This document shows, piece after piece, positions 8,754 through 18,930 of a stretch of 44,421 nt of DNA. This DNA comes from Candidatus Methylomirabilota bacterium. Its GTDB lineage: Bacteria > Methylomirabilota > Methylomirabilia > Methylomirabilales > 2-02-FULL-66-22. The notes under the pieces were generated by a model that did no database searches, had not been told where the DNA came from, and saw nothing but the letters and a program-made list of their open reading frames with translations. Every line of letters begins with the position of its first letter. The first letter of the stretch is position 1. The stretch spans positions 1 through 44,421 of the forward strand of contig JAPLLC010000033.1 of assembly GCA_026387775.1 (NCBI GenBank). Direction: 5' to 3'. Made by a program: the position numbers and the translations under genes.

Positions 8754-10988
8754 TCACATCACACGAATCGTTCCGCGGCCCGGAAACGTCACCTCTCCGA
8801 TGCATGCCGCGGACGCGATCCCGTGCGCGTGCAGATCCGCCAGCAGGCGGTCGCACGCATCCGGGCGCACTGCGATCAACAACCCGCCCGACGTTTGGGC
8901 GTCGGAGAGCACCGCCTGCATGGGCGGAGTGATCTCACGCCCCCATTCGACATGGGGCGCGATGAAAGCCAGATTGTTCTCGGTCCCACCGGGCACCATG
9001 CCGGCTCGCGCCAGGTCCAAGGCCTCGGGGATGACGGGAACGGCCGCTCCCCGGACGGTCGCGTCCACGCCGCTGCCGGTCGTCATCTCCTTCAGGTGTC
9101 CCAACAGGCCGAAGCCGGTGACGTCGGTACAAGCGGACACGTCGTGCCGCAGCATACACTCCGCGGAGACTCGGTTCAGCTCCCCCATGACCGCCACCAC
9201 CCGCTTCGCCAAGCCTTCACCCGCCATCTGCCGCTTGAGTGCCGTGCAGATGATCCCAACCCCCAGCGGTTTCGTCAGGATGAGCTTGTCGCCGGGGCGA
9301 GCCCGGCTGTTGGTCAGTACCCGCGCCGGATCGACGATCCCCGTCACCGCCAGGCCGTACTTGGGCTCGGTATCCTCCACCGTGTGTCCGCCGATGATGC
9401 TGATGCCCGCTTCCGCTGCCTTGTCCGAGGCGCCCCGCAAGATGCGTCGCAGCGCCTCGATCGGCAGGCGGCTGGAGGGGAACCCGACGATACTCAGAGC
9501 GAAGAGCGGCCTGCCGCCCATCGCATAGATGTCACTCAGGGCGTTGGCGGCGGCGATTGCCCCGAACTCGTAGGGATCGTCGACGATGGGGGTGAAGAAA
9601 TCGACGGTATTCACGATCGCAACGGTGTCACTGATCCGATAGACGGCTGCATCGTCCGACGACTCCAGACCGACCAGCACGTTAGGATCGGTTGGGCGCG
9701 GCAGATCCGCCAGGACGCGCTCCAGTAGCTGGGGGCGCAGCTTGCACGCACAGCCCAGTCCATGCGTGTACCGGGTGAGCCGGATCTCTCCCGCCGCCGG
9801 CTCCTCCGATTCCCTCGCGCGCTCGGCCGGCAACAGCCGATGGACGGTCTCTGTGATCAGCTCGAGGCTGCGCTCGATCTCCGCCTCGGTGGTCATCCGG
9901 CCAACGGACAGCCGGAGGGTCCCCATCGCCACCTCCACGGGAAGCCGCATCGCCTCCAGCACGTGCGAGATGGTCACCTGATCCGCATGACACGCCGCAC
10001 CGGCCGAGCAGGCCACCTGGTCCAGCTCGGCAAGGATCGTGTTCGCTTCGACCCCGGGGAACGACACGGAGAGCGTGTTGGGAAGCCGGCGCTCCCGGTG
10101 CCCGTTGACTCGACAGGACGGGAAGCGCGCTTCGAGCCCACCTTGCAGCCTATCGCGCAACCGCGCCAGACGCCGCCCCTCCTCCTCCAGATCCCGGGCG
10201 GCGATCTCGCAGGCCATCCCCAGCCCCACGATCGCGGCGACGTTCTCCGTCCCCGCCCGCAGGTTCCGCTCGTGCCCCGCGCCATGGATGAACTTCGGCA
10301 GCTCCACCCCGCGCCGGAGATAGAGCACGCCCACCCCTTTGGGGGCATACAGCTTGTGCCCGGCGATCGAGAGCAGATCGACACCGAGCGTATCCACGGC
10401 AACGGGGATCTTCCCCACGGCTTGCGCCGCATCCGTGTGGAGCAGGATGCCCCGCTCGTGCGCCAGGGCCGCGATCTCCGCGATCGGTTGGATCGTGCCC
10501 ACCTCGTTGTTGGCCAGCATGATGGAGATCAGTACGGTGTCGGGACGCAGGGCCGCGGCCACGTCTCGGGGAGCGATGAGCCCCTCCGCATCGACGGGCA
10601 CCATGGTGATCGTGAACCCCTGGCTCTCCAGATATGCACAGACCTCCAGGATGGCGGGATGCTCGATCGGCGAGGTGACGATGTGGCGGCCCCTATCGCG
10701 GAACCGCAGGGCGATCCCCTTCACGGCGGCGTTGTTGGCCTCACTCCCACCGGAGGTGAAGACGATCTCATCCGGATCGCAGCGGAGCAGCGCGGCCACC
10801 TTGCTGCGGGCCTGCTCGACCGCCTTCCGGGCCTGGACGCCATACCAGTGCGCACTGGAGGGGTTACCGAAGTGCTCCCGGATGAAGGGGAGCATGGCGT
10901 CGGCAACTTCCGGATGAATGGGGGTCGTGGCGTTGTAGTCGAGATAGATCGGTCTTTGCATATGGCCGGATCGCGACGGTTCATCCAT
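8754..10988 (-). CDS. selD: Cysteine desulfurase / selenophosphate synthetase fusion (NifS-SelD)
   Basis: A 744-residue fusion. Residues 10-390 are a NifS-type PLP enzyme (YLDYNATTP; PLP Lys212 in SIAGHKLYAPKG; catalytic Cys333 in CSAGAACHADQVTISH) able to release selenium or sulfur from selenocysteine or cysteine. Residues 400-744 are SelD, which makes selenophosphate from selenide and ATP. SelD has RLTRYTHGLGCACKLRP with the catalytic Cys413-Ala-Cys415-Lys416, then the GLESSDDAAVYRI nucleotide site and TDVTGFGLLGHL. The catalytic position is cysteine, not selenocysteine. ATG at 10988 has GGAGG 5 nt upstream and overlaps the stop of the aminotransferase gene by 8 nt. Such fusions are known in some bacteria and channel selenium directly. 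No selenoprotein or selA/selB is visible here. Confidence 0.93.
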   Translation of the reverse strand: MDEPSRSGHMQRPIYLDYNATTPIHPEVADAMLPFIREHFGNPSSAHWYGVQARKAVEQARSKVAALLRCDPDEIVFTSGGSEANNAAVKGIALRFRDRGRHIVTSPIEHPAILEVCAYLESQGFTITMVPVDAEGLIAPRDVAAALRPDTVLISIMLANNEVGTIQPIAEIAALAHERGILLHTDAAQAVGKIPVAVDTLGVDLLSIAGHKLYAPKGVGVLYLRRGVELPKFIHGAGHERNLRAGTENVAAIVGLGMACEIAARDLEEEGRRLARLRDRLQGGLEARFPSCRVNGHRERRLPNTLSVSFPGVEANTILAELDQVACSAGAACHADQVTISHVLEAMRLPVEVAMGTLRLSVGRMTTEAEIERSLELITETVHRLLPAERARESEEPAAGEIRLTRYTHGLGCACKLRPQLLERVLADLPRPTDPNVLVGLESSDDAAVYRISDTVAIVNTVDFFTPIVDDPYEFGAIAAANALSDIYAMGGRPLFALSIVGFPSSRLPIEALRRILRGASDKAAEAGISIIGGHTVEDTEPKYGLAVTGIVDPARVLTNSRARPGDKLILTKPLGVGIICTALKRQMAGEGLAKRVVAVMGELNRVSAECMLRHDVSACTDVTGFGLLGHLKEMTTGSGVDATVRGAAVPVIPEALDLARAGMVPGGTENNLAFIAPHVEWGREITPPMQAVLSDAQTSGGLLIAVRPDACDRLLADLHAHGIASAACIGEVTFPGRGTIRVM

Positions 10989-12153
10989 GGTTCCTCCGCC
11001 ATTGGTCGCGGAGCGTCTTGAGCCGTTTCCCCGCCTCCGCCAGCGTCTCCTCTCGCTTGGCGAAGTGGAACCGGATCAGGTGGCGCACCGGCTCCCGGAA
11101 GAAGCTGGAGCCCGGAACCGCGGCCACGCCCACCTCGCGCGCCAGCCACTCGCAGAAGCCGACGTCGTCGGCCTTGGTAAACTCCGACACGTCTACCAGA
11201 ACATAGTAGGCGCCCTGGGGCGTGGTGTACGTGAGCCCCGCTTCCTCCAGCGCACCGAGGAACACGTCCCGCCTCCTGGTGTAACTCGCGAGCAGCTCCT
11301 CATAGTAGACGTCGTCGAAGTGGAGCGCGGTGACGGCGGCCTCCTGCAGCGGCGCCGCCGCCCCCACCGTCAAGAAATCATGCACCTTGCGGGCGCAGTC
11401 GATCACCGCCGGCGCGGCGATCGCGTACCCCAGCCGCCATCCGGTGATGGAGTAAGTCTTGGATAGGGAGCTCACGCTGATGGTGCGCTCGAACATCCCG
11501 GGGAGAGCGGCGAAGTAGACATGCCGGTGAGGGGCGTACACGATGTGTTCGTAGACCTCGTCCGTGATGACGAACGCGTCGAACTCCTCGGCCAGGGCGG
11601 CGATGGAGAGGAGTTCCTCCCGCGTGAACACCTTGCCGCTCGGATTCGAGGGATTGCACAGGATGATCGCCTTGGGTCGCTGGCGGAAGGCCTCCCGCAG
11701 CTCCGCGAGATCGAAGCCGAAATCGGGCGGCCGCAGCGGCACATACAGCGGCCGGGCGCCGGTGAGGATGGCGTCCGCCCCGTAGTTCTCGTAGAACGGC
11801 GAGAAGACGATGACCGCGTCGCCCGGGTTGCAGGCGGTCATCATCGCCACCATCATCGCCTCGGTGCTGCCGCAGGTCACCACCAGGTGCCGATCCGGGT
11901 CCAGAGGGAGGCCCATGAATCGGGACTGCTTGGCGGCCAGCGCCTCCCGGAAATTGGGCGCCCCCCAGGTGACGGCGTACTGATGGGGGCCCCTGCGGGC
12001 GGTGTCCGCCAGCGCCGCCACCAGCGCCGAGGGCGGATCGAAGTCCGGGAAGCCCTGGGACAGGTTGATGGCGTTGTACTGGTTCGCCACCCGCGTCATT
12101 CGGCGGATGACGGATTCGGTGAAGCTGGCAGTACGCTCGCTGGTCTGCGGCAT
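10981..12153 (-). CDS. PLP class I aminotransferase, methionine/aspartate type
   Basis: A 390-residue fold-type I aminotransferase. INLSQGFPDFDPP (29-41) is the hallmark of the kynurenine/glutamine transaminase K/YbdL group, whose members often act on methionine or its keto acid 4-methylthio-2-oxobutyrate. The PLP site is SSLSKTYSITGWRLGY with Lys232. NPSNPSGKVF and ITDEVYEH are also present. It sits in the metY-metX-metW operon, 38 bp after metW, so methionine or aspartate transamination is more likely than a general role. The exact substrate cannot be fixed from sequence. Its stop codon overlaps the start of the NifS-SelD gene. Confidence 0.88.
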   Translation of the reverse strand: MPQTSERTASFTESVIRRMTRVANQYNAINLSQGFPDFDPPSALVAALADTARRGPHQYAVTWGAPNFREALAAKQSRFMGLPLDPDRHLVVTCGSTEAMMVAMMTACNPGDAVIVFSPFYENYGADAILTGARPLYVPLRPPDFGFDLAELREAFRQRPKAIILCNPSNPSGKVFTREELLSIAALAEEFDAFVITDEVYEHIVYAPHRHVYFAALPGMFERTISVSSLSKTYSITGWRLGYAIAAPAVIDCARKVHDFLTVGAAAPLQEAAVTALHFDDVYYEELLASYTRRRDVFLGALEEAGLTYTTPQGAYYVLVDVSEFTKADDVGFCEWLAREVGVAAVPGSSFFREPVRHLIRFHFAKREETLAEAGKRLKTLRDQWRRNHG

Positions 12154-12191
12154 GTCGTCCTTTACACTCCCGCTGCTCTGTTACGTATCGC

Positions 12192-12767
12192 TCAGATCCT
12201 TGTCACCTGAAAGACGGCGGCCTCGGCCAGGAGCGACGCCCATTGCTCGACACGGCTTGAACCGCTTAGAAAGACGCTCCGCTCGGCCCGCAGACTGAGC
12301 TGCCGCAAGGCCTCGTCGAACTGGCACAGCGTGATGGAGCGGACCCGCGGCTGGCCGGACGCCAGCGTGGTTCCACTGCCGTCTCCACAGAGCACGCGCC
12401 AGCGCGTCTTCCAGTATCCTGCGTTCTCGAACGAGATGATCGCCGACCGCCCCACGCGAGCCATCTCCTGCATGACCGACAGCGGCCGGTTCAGATACGC
12501 CAGGGTCTGGCTGATGATCACCACGTCGAACATCCCGTCGGGAAAGTCCGCCAGTCCCTCCTCGATGTTCCCGTGGCGGACCGACAGCCCCTTGGACACG
12601 CACGCCCGGACCTTGGCCTCGTCCACCTCCACGCCGCGACCCTGGACTCCCTTGCCGGCCACCAGCTCCGCCAAGAGCACCCCATCGCCGCAGCCCAGGT
12701 CCAACACCCGCGCGCCTTCCGACACCATCTGGACGATGACCTCGAGATCCGGACGCGAAGGAGTCAT
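12192..12767 (-). CDS. metW: Methionine biosynthesis protein MetW
   Basis: A 191-residue SAM-dependent methyltransferase-fold protein. The SAM-binding motif is [14 protein letters not shown] (19-32), followed by [34 protein letters not shown] and [18 protein letters not shown], the diagnostic MetW signature. MetW partners MetX in homoserine acylation in many proteobacteria-like species. The ATG at 12767 overlaps the metX stop as ATGA, the usual metXW arrangement. The length is normal for the family. Confidence 0.94.
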   Translation of the reverse strand: MTPSRPDLEVIVQMVSEGARVLDLGCGDGVLLAELVAGKGVQGRGVEVDEAKVRACVSKGLSVRHGNIEEGLADFPDGMFDVVIISQTLAYLNRPLSVMQEMARVGRSAIISFENAGYWKTRWRVLCGDGSGTTLASGQPRVRSITLCQFDEALRQLSLRAERSVFLSGSSRVEQWASLLAEAAVFQVTRI

Positions 12768-14002
12768 GCCGTCTCCTGTTTGCGGCTATCCGCCAGCCGC
12801 AGCGCGCCGCGCGCCTTGCTTCCCCATGAGAGGGGATAGACTTTCTCCTCCTCGCCAACGGTATTCGATCCATTCGCCGCCTTGGCCAGGCGGACAGCTT
12901 CGCGCTCGACCCCGGCCAGGAAGTCCCGGGCCAGCTCTCCCAGCCGCTCCACCTCCAGGAGGAAGGCGTCGTGACCGTAGTCGCTCTTGATCTCCACATA
13001 GCTGGCGTCGACCCCGTTTCTGAGCAGCGCCCGGACCAACTCCTCGGACTGCTCCGGCGGGAAGAGCCAGTCGGAGCTGTAGCTCAGGACCAGGAGCTTC
13101 GCCCGCACGTCGGAGAACGCCTCGGCGAGGTCGCCGCGGCCCAGCGACAGGTCGAAGTAGTCGATCGCCTTCGTGATATAGAGAAACGAGTTGGCGTCGA
13201 AGCGGGCCGTGAACCGGTTGCCGTGGTACTTCAGGTAGCTCTCCACCTCGAACTCAGTGGCGAAGTCGTACCCGTACCGCTCCCGCTCCTGCAAGCGGCG
13301 GCCGAACTTCTCCCGCATCGACGTCTCGCTGAGGTACGTGATGTGGCCGATCATCCGCGCAACCGCCAGTCCCGCGTTGGGCGGCTCCTTCCCATAGTAG
13401 TCGCCTTCGTTCCAGTTCGGATCCGCATAGATGGCCTGGCGGGGCACCTCATTCAGCGCGATCGACTGCGCCGACACCCGCGCTGTAGAGGCCAGGATGA
13501 TCGCGCTCCGGATCCGGTCCGGGTAGGAGACGGTCCACTGCAGGGCCTGCATGCCCCCCATGCTTCCGCCGGTGGCACACAGGAGCGAGGGGATGCCCAG
13601 CGCGTCGATCAGTCGGCGCTGGGCCTCCACCATGTCCGCCACGGTGACGACCGGGAAGGACAGCCCGTACGGTCGCCCTGTCTCCGGGTTGAGCGAGGAG
13701 GGCCCGGTGCTCCCGGAGCACCCGCCGATGACGTTTGAGCAGATCACGAAGTAGCGGTCGGTGTCGAACGCCTTGCCGGGCCCGACCGCCTCGTCCCACC
13801 AGCCGGGTTTGCGGTCCTGGATCGAGTGCTGTCCGGCGACGTGGGCGTCGCCGGACAGCGCATGGCAGATCAGGATCGCATTGCTGCGGTCCTCGTTCAA
13901 CGTCCCGTACGTCTCGTAGGCCAGCGTGACGGGGCAGAGATTCGCCCCGCTTTGCAGCTTGAGCTCCTGATCGAATGTGACCTGTTGCGTGTGGACGATC
14001 AT
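12764..14002 (-). CDS. metX: Homoserine O-acetyltransferase/O-acyltransferase MetX
   Basis: A 412-residue alpha/beta-hydrolase that acylates homoserine, using acetyl-CoA or succinyl-CoA, to feed MetY. The nucleophile elbow is GGSMGGMQ with Ser147. The catalytic partners are Asp311 ([10 protein letters not shown]) and His344 ([11 protein letters not shown]). Family motifs [17 protein letters not shown] and [14 protein letters not shown] are intact. The C-terminal 45 residues extend past the usual end and are low in recognisable motifs. ATG at 14002 lies 4 nt after the metY stop. A longer open frame upstream is antisense to metY and is not used. Acetyl versus succinyl specificity cannot be told with confidence. 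Confidence 0.95.
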   Translation of the reverse strand: MIVHTQQVTFDQELKLQSGANLCPVTLAYETYGTLNEDRSNAILICHALSGDAHVAGQHSIQDRKPGWWDEAVGPGKAFDTDRYFVICSNVIGGCSGSTGPSSLNPETGRPYGLSFPVVTVADMVEAQRRLIDALGIPSLLCATGGSMGGMQALQWTVSYPDRIRSAIILASTARVSAQSIALNEVPRQAIYADPNWNEGDYYGKEPPNAGLAVARMIGHITYLSETSMREKFGRRLQERERYGYDFATEFEVESYLKYHGNRFTARFDANSFLYITKAIDYFDLSLGRGDLAEAFSDVRAKLLVLSYSSDWLFPPEQSEELVRALLRNGVDASYVEIKSDYGHDAFLLEVERLGELARDFLAGVEREAVRLAKAANGSNTVGEEEKVYPLSWGSKARGALRLADSRKQETA

Positions 14003-14006
14003 CGCG

Positions 14007-15473
<1,467 letters not shown>

Positions 15474-15500
15474 TCATCTCGCTCTCCCCTCTCCGCCCAA

Positions 15501-15540
15501 ACAAAAAACCCCTCCTCATCACTCTGGATGAGAAGGGGTT
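15501..15540 (-). terminator. Intrinsic terminator of the metY SAM riboswitch
   Basis: On the minus strand a 14-bp stem (15527-15540 with 15507-15520, one G-U pair) and a 6-nt loop are followed by TTTTGT. The 5' arm contains CTCATCCAGAGT, repeating the 5' strand of the aptamer P1 helix. This fits a terminator/antiterminator switch in which SAM binding favours the terminator. Confidence 0.88.
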
Positions 15541-15558
15541 CAAGCGGAGCTGTCCCCC

Positions 15559-15697
15559 TCTCATCTCTCCCCGACCACTCGCGCTGTGCTTCACAGCCGA
15601 GCCGTCTTGCCGGGGCAGGAGTTAGCACCCCGCTGCGTTAGAAGCGGGGTTGCCGTGGCGTCGTAGGGCCAGTCCCTCTGCCACTCTGGATGAGAAG
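15559..15697 (-). promoter_or_regulatory. SAM-I (S-box) riboswitch aptamer upstream of metY
   Basis: The minus strand runs CTTCTCATCCAGAGTGGCAG, AGGGACTGGCCCTACGACGCC, ACGGCAACCCC, GGGGTGCTAACTCCTGCCCC and closes with GAGATGAG. These are the conserved P1, kink-turn P2, P3 and J3/4 elements of S-box RNAs. P1 pairs CTCATC (15688-15694 region) with GATGAG (15560-15565). A canonical terminator follows at 15501-15540. It should switch off transcription of metY and downstream genes when SAM is abundant. Confidence 0.95.
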
Positions 15698-15771
15698 TCT
15701 GCCTTTTCTAAACTAGCACTACGCTTCTGTCAAGAATAAATCTTCGCGGGACGCCCAGAGAGAAGTCTTGC

Positions 15772-17203
15772 TCACCGAATCCGTCCCGTGGCCTTGAGCC
15801 ACATGGCCTGTGCCGTCTGGTGATCCGCCAGGGCGGCCACCACGTTAAACCGGGCGCGGGTCAGCGTGGTCTGCGCGTCGAGGATCTCGACCTGGATGCC
15901 GCGACCGCTGGCGTATCGTTCCTGGACGATCCGGAACTGCTCCTCGGCCTGGTTCAGCCCCTTCCTGCTCGCCTCCACGTTCTTCTCCGCCGCCCGGAGC
16001 ATCAGCGCCGCCTGGCTCACTTCTTTGGCCGCCTGCTGGTGGGCCTGCATCTCCAGCTCGCCGGCCTTGTCCCGCTTGGCTCGTGCCGTGCCGATGGCTC
16101 CTTCCCGCATGAAGCCGTCGAAGAGCGGGATGGTCAGCACCAGGCCGGCCGAAAACCCTCCGGGCCGTTCGGACGACTCGTTCCGGTTCCAGCCTTTCTG
16201 CCAGTCGTACATCCAGGTCGCCGAGACTTCCGGCAGGTAGCGTCCGTAGGTCGCGCGCACCTCTGACTCACTGGCTTCGACCTCTTTTGCGGCCGCCTGG
16301 ATGTCCGGGTGCGACGCCAGCGCCTGCTGGATGCCTTCCGCGGCCGACACGGTCACCGCCACGTACTGTAACGGCTCGGCGGGCGTGATCGCCGAGGCCA
16401 GATCCACCCCCAGTGTGGTCTTGAGCGAGATCAGGGCCAGCTCCGCCTGATTCCGCGCCATGGTGTCCATCTGGACCACGTTGGCCAGCTCTGTCTCGTC
16501 TCGGAGGACGTTGACCCGGGCAGTTCGGCCCGCGGCGAATTCTTCCTGGCTCACCCGCAGCCGCTCCTCCGTCTGCTTCAGCAGGTCCCCGGTCACCCGC
16601 GCATTCTCCTGCTCGCGCATGACGGAGATGTAATCCAATCGCGTCTGCATGGCGACCTCGACCTCGGTTCCCCGGAGCATCAGCGTCGCGGCATCGGCCC
16701 GAGCCCCCGCCGCCTTGTAGCCATAGTAGGTCCGGCCCCCCGAAAAGATGGGCCACATGGCGGTCAGGTTGAGGTCCTGGGCGTTGTTCGTGCCGAAGAA
16801 TTGGTAATTCCGCGCCATGGTGTCGCCGGCCGAGGCGTAGATGTTCGGCGTCATGTTCTGCTTGACGAGGTAGCCGTTGGCCGAGGCCTGCGGGAAGAAG
16901 CCCGAGGCGGCCTCGCGGCGCATCGACGTCATGACTCGCTCGTCCGCCGCCGATGCCTTGACCTTGCGGCTGTGCTGGAGCGCCAAGTCCACGGCTTGCT
17001 GCATGTTGAGCGGACCAGAGATTTGCGGAAGCGCCTCGCCCGCGCCGGCTAGCAGAGGGAAGACAGCCAGCGATACGACCACCAGACCCAGGGCCAGCGC
17101 GAGGTGCTGCCACAAAACCCAGGACCAGCGCGAGGTGCTGCCGTCGCTTGAGGTATCGGTTGTCGTAATGGATTCGCATGATCTCACCCGTCACGGTTGA
17201 CAT
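15772..17203 (-). pseudogene. TolC-family outer-membrane efflux factor with frame-disrupting duplication near its start
   Basis: The main frame encodes a complete OMF body of about 430 residues: two TolC repeats (MQQAVDLALQHSRKVKASAADER; GIQQALASHPDIQAAAKEVE), long coiled-coil helices and GGRTYYGYKAAGARADAATLMLRG. It would form the outer-membrane exit duct for the adjacent RND pump. At the 5' end, two near-identical 25-nt copies (17087-17111 and 17118-17142) are offset by 31 nt. Removing one copy joins the start at 17203 or 17179 (MRIHYDNRYLKRRQHLALALG) to LVVVSLAVFPLLAGAGEA, a textbook signal peptide. As sequenced, those starts run out of frame; only a GTG at 17187, giving an unusual N-terminus, remains in frame. 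It is either a real inactivating duplication or an assembly error. Confidence 0.8.
17087..17142. repeat. 31-bp tandem duplication inside OMF signal-peptide region
   Basis: CCCAGG(G/A)CCAGCGCGAGG followed by TGCTGCC occurs at 17087-17111 and again at 17118-17142, with one mismatch and a period of 31 nt. Because 31 is not a multiple of 3, the duplication shifts the frame of the OMF gene. Confidence 0.85.
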
Positions 17204-17210
17204 GATTCTC

Positions 17211-17664
17211 TCACTTTGCCTCGAGCGCGAACTTCGCCGACGTCGCTCCCCCCTGCGGCCGGGTGGCGTTGACCTCGACCGTCCAGGCTCCGGCCATGCC
17301 CAGCTTGGCCGTCAATTCGTAGACGCCAGGCTCCTTTGCGGCACGGGCCGTCGTCTTGGGGACGGTCATGCCCGGCATGCCGATATTCACCTCGACCTTG
17401 GCATCGGACACCGGTGTCCCCGCGGCATCCTTCACCTCAAAGCGCAGCTTGGCGTTTCCCGACGACAGGGTTACCGGGTTGCTTGTCAGCGCAATCTGCA
17501 GCTTCCCCGCAGATGCCGCGGCTCCGCCGGCCTGAGCCGTCTTCGCTGGCACCCCATGACCCGGCATGTCCTTCATTCCCGTCGCCTGGTCGGATCCCTT
17601 CTCCGGCTCTATGCTCTCCGCGGGGGCCGCCGCCGTCATGGTGGACGTGTCGGTGACCCGGGCC
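17211..17664 (-). CDS. FixH/YtkA-like periplasmic domain, probably the C-terminus of the adjacent RND adaptor
   Basis: About 150 residues are in frame after the homopolymer at 17663-17668. A Met/Pro-rich linker (EPEKGSDQATGMKDMPGHGVPAK) leads to an immunoglobulin-like FixH/YtkA domain: LQIALTSNPVTLSSGNAKLRFEVKDAAGTPVSDAKVEVNIGMPGM, AAKEPGVYELTAKLGMAGAWTVEVNA. In metal-resistance systems such domains bind copper-like metals or assist the pump. Good codon-level conservation continues without a convincing own ribosome site or signal peptide. It therefore looks like the tail of the adaptor protein separated by a one-base frameshift. An open frame extends upstream to 17786, but that part is antisense-like. 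It ends 7 nt before the natural start of the OMF gene. Confidence 0.75.
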
Positions 17665-18876
17665 CCCCTCCCCTCCCGTGAGACCCTTCGCGATTTCCAC
17701 GCGGTCCGGACCCTCCAGACCGGTGAGCACCTCGCGGGGCTCCACTCGGTCCTCGCCCTTGAGCGTCCAGACCGTCGCCTTCCCACCCAAACGGGCCACG
17801 GCGCTGCTCGGAACCGTCAGAGCATCCTTCTGCTCGCCGGTCGTGAACTGCATCTGGACGTATTGCCCAGCCACCAGCCGACGGCCGGGATTGTCAACCA
17901 AGGCCTCCACGACCGCCGTGCGCGCGCCCGGATCGACATAGGGAAAGACCGAGGTGACCCGGGCTGTGATCGGCGACGCGTCGCTACTCGTCGTCGCCAC
18001 CGTGACCGGCGACCCCGGCTTGATGGAGGCCAGGTCCTTCTCTCCCACATTCGCCTGGAGGCGCACCCGATCCACCTGGGTGGTCTTCAGGATGGCCATG
18101 CCGGGCTGCACGAGCACGCCGGGCGCCACGAGCCGCTTGACCACGTAGCCGGTGCTGGGCGCCTGGATGTCCACATACCCCCGGACCACTTGCGCTGTAC
18201 GGAGCTGCGCCTGGCCCAAGGCGACCATGGCGTCCATCGCCTCCAGCTTCTTGCGGTCGGACGCCTCCATGGCACGCATCTGCTCGACCTTTGCCCGGGC
18301 CGCCTCGACCTTGGCCGTCGCCGAGACCGCCATGGAGCGAGAACTCTCGGCATCCTGCTGGCTGATGGCTCCCTTCGCAAAGAGCCGCTCGTCCCGGGCG
18401 GCCACCGTCTGCTGGAAGCCGGTCTCGGCCTCGGCCATCGCCAGCTCCTTCTGCATCTGGGCGATCCCATAGCGCGCGGCGGAAAGCTCCGCCTCCATCT
18501 GGGTTCGGTTGGCCTGGGCGGTGGCCAGCATTGCCTCCGCCTCCCGGACCTTGGAGGTCAGCTCCACATCATCGAGCCGCGCCACGACCTGGCCCTTCTC
18601 GACCCGGTCCCCGGGATACACCGACATCTCCAGGATCCGCCCGGTCACGCGAGGGTAGATCTCCTCTTCGTTGTAGGGCACCACGCTCCCCGCATAGGTG
18701 GCCGTGCCCCGGATCGTCTGCCGCTCCACGGATGCCAGGACCACCGGAAATGGCGTGTTTCCAGACGCGACTCGCGTGTTCATGTCCATGCTGGCCCGCC
18801 CGGAATTGGCGTGGTAGGCCCACGCGCCAGCCACGAGCACGATCACGAGCGCCATAACCTTCTTCAACAGTTTCAT
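17437..18876 (-). CDS. RND efflux periplasmic adaptor (membrane fusion protein), frameshifted near its C-terminus
   Basis: Residues 1-20 are a signal or anchor sequence (MKLLKKVMALVIVLVAGAWA). A lipoyl/barrel-sandwich half follows (EEIYPRVTGRILEMSVYPGDRVEKGQVVARLDD), then a long alpha-hairpin (about 105-240) and the second lipoyl half (VDIQAPSTGYVVKRLVAPGVLVQPG). The beta-barrel (VRLQANVGEKDLASIKPG) and membrane-proximal domain (REVLTGLEGPDRVEIAKGLTGGE) complete the HlyD/CusB-type fold. After GLTGGE, at about residue 404, the frame becomes Gly/His/Arg-rich noise. The adjacent frame then reads GARVTDTSTMTAAAP and runs into the FixH-like domain. A six-base C/G run at 17663-17668 with one base too many explains this. 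It connects the pump with the OMF; 54 bp separate it from the RND gene. Confidence 0.88.
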   Translation of the reverse strand: MKLLKKVMALVIVLVAGAWAYHANSGRASMDMNTRVASGNTPFPVVLASVERQTIRGTATYAGSVVPYNEEEIYPRVTGRILEMSVYPGDRVEKGQVVARLDDVELTSKVREAEAMLATAQANRTQMEAELSAARYGIAQMQKELAMAEAETGFQQTVAARDERLFAKGAISQQDAESSRSMAVSATAKVEAARAKVEQMRAMEASDRKKLEAMDAMVALGQAQLRTAQVVRGYVDIQAPSTGYVVKRLVAPGVLVQPGMAILKTTQVDRVRLQANVGEKDLASIKPGSPVTVATTSSDASPITARVTSVFPYVDPGARTAVVEALVDNPGRRLVAGQYVQMQFTTGEQKDALTVPSSAVARLGGKATVWTLKGEDRVEPREVLTGLEGPDRVEIAKGLTGGEGGPGHRHVHHDGGGPRGEHRAGEGIRPGDGNEGHAGSWGASEDGSGRRSRGICGEAADCADKQPGNPVVGKRQAAL

Positions 18877-18930
18877 CGTATGCCTCCCCCCGCTGATGCG
18901 AGGTGTTCGAAAGGTATCGGATTCGGGTAC

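Noticed and set aside
9730-9780. Selenocysteine (in-frame TGA) in SelD
   Set aside because: The catalytic position is encoded by a cysteine codon in GCACK and the frame is continuous, so no recoding is needed.
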